Shown piece after piece: positions 5,488 through 5,861 of a DNA stretch of 5,861 bases. The DNA is taken from assembly GCA_900317065.1 (NCBI GenBank), contig ONFK01000114.1, positions 1 to 5,861 on the forward strand, written 5' to 3'. Position numbers and translations under genes: made by a program. The stretch is from an uncultured Bacteroidales bacterium. GTDB taxonomy: Bacteria > Bacteroidota > Bacteroidia > Bacteroidales > UBA932. Numbering within the stretch: the first letter of the stretch is position 1; the number at the start of each line of letters is the position of its first letter. Below the pieces are notes generated by a model. That model had not been told where the DNA came from. It saw only the letters and a list, made by a program, of their open reading frames with translations, and did not search any database.

Positions 5488-5861
5488 TTCCTGCGAAGAA
5501 AAGCTGGAGGGCGTCCCGGGTGCGGCGGTTGACCGCGAAGTCCGCAGCCGTTCCGCCCTGCGCGGAGGTAATCCCTCCGCAGATATCCACTCCGGCAACC
5601 GGCCTGCTGCCGACAGCCTCGCCCAGAATACGCAGCAGTTCTTCCAGAGTGCCATCTCCCTGATTCCAGTTGGTGCGTGCGTAGTCGGGGGAGAGCCAGT
5701 CCAGATCTATGCTGATATACAGACGTTCAGCATCGTAGCGTATCAGCGGATTGGTCCTTCTCGAGTGTGCGACCCACCCTCCGCACGATAGAATATCCGC
5801 TCCGAAACTTGGCTCCTGGTCGTCGGGATGATTGTCGATGAGAAAAAGGCTCGCCGGTGCG
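5474..5861 (-). CDS. Arginase-superfamily (ureohydrolase-like) protein, 5' end missing
   Basis: On the minus strand a frame open from 5860 to the TAG at 5474-5476 encodes the last 128 residues of a protein that begins beyond the window. Counting from 5860, it has LFLIDNHPDD with Asp9, His11 and Asp13 in the D-x-H-x-D metal-binding pattern. It also has LYISIDLDWLSP with Asp52 and Asp54 as the D-x-D metal ligands of the arginase fold. TNWNQGDGTLEELL and VAGVDICGG follow. The Glu that arginases and agmatinases usually carry after the last strand (DxVE) is not present; the sequence there is DICGG, so the substrate is probably not arginine or agmatine. The first metal-ligand His would lie outside the window. 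The gene is convergent with the LytTR gene and overlaps it by 14 bases. The superfamily call is fairly secure; the function is unknown. Confidence 0.75.
   Translation of the reverse strand, partial: APASLFLIDNHPDDQEPSFGADILSCGGWVAHSRRTNPLIRYDAERLYISIDLDWLSPDYARTNWNQGDGTLEELLRILGEAVGSRPVAGVDICGGITSAQGGTAADFAVNRRTRDALQLFFAGIRAD

Noticed and set aside
5420..5791. A 123-codon plus-strand open frame at the right end.
   Set aside because: It overlaps the LytTR gene in another frame and is antisense to the arginase-like gene, whose metal motifs make the minus strand the coding one.
1..5861. CRISPR arrays, tRNA or rRNA genes, insertion sequences, phage or defence genes.
   Set aside because: No spacer-like repeats, RNA gene signatures, transposase sequence or terminal inverted repeats were seen.

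Overview
The window reads as chromosomal DNA from a member of the Bacteroidota, most likely a moderately GC-rich Bacteroidales. The evidence is a lipoprotein nuclease with an Fn3-like module and a Pro/Glu/Gly linker, a four-helix membrane LytTR regulator, promoter-like sequences of the Bacteroidota type (TTG, about 20 bases, then TAnnTTTG), and A-rich leaders without Shine-Dalgarno sites in front of the genes. The genus cannot be fixed from this sequence.

Layout. (1) 2-1534, +: the C-terminal two thirds or so of a family 3 glycoside hydrolase, cut by the window edge. (2) 1531-2826, +: a lipoprotein DNA/RNA non-specific endonuclease whose ATG overlaps the hydrolase stop codon by four bases, so the two are probably translated together. 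(3) 2827-3037: a tryptophan attenuator with a likely promoter, a 15-residue leader peptide holding three consecutive Trp codons, a first hairpin, a competing antiterminator, and an intrinsic terminator. (4) 3038-4402, +: a TrpB2-type tryptophan synthase beta subunit, followed by a strong terminator at 4421-4461. (5) 4462-4662: a regulatory region with a good Bacteroidota promoter overlapped by repeated GTGAC motifs. (6) 4663-5487, +: a membrane-anchored LytTR transcription regulator. (7) 5474-5861, -: the C-terminal part of an arginase-superfamily protein, convergent with the LytTR gene and overlapping it by 14 bases; it runs off the right edge.

The genes form at least three transcription units with unrelated jobs: secreted polymer breakdown (hydrolase plus nuclease), tryptophan synthesis under its own attenuation control, and a membrane regulator that may control its own promoter. 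The most notable item is the complete ribosome-stalling attenuator in front of a solitary TrpB2 gene. Its alternative structures can be read directly from the sequence, and it ties this often ambiguous enzyme family to tryptophan supply.
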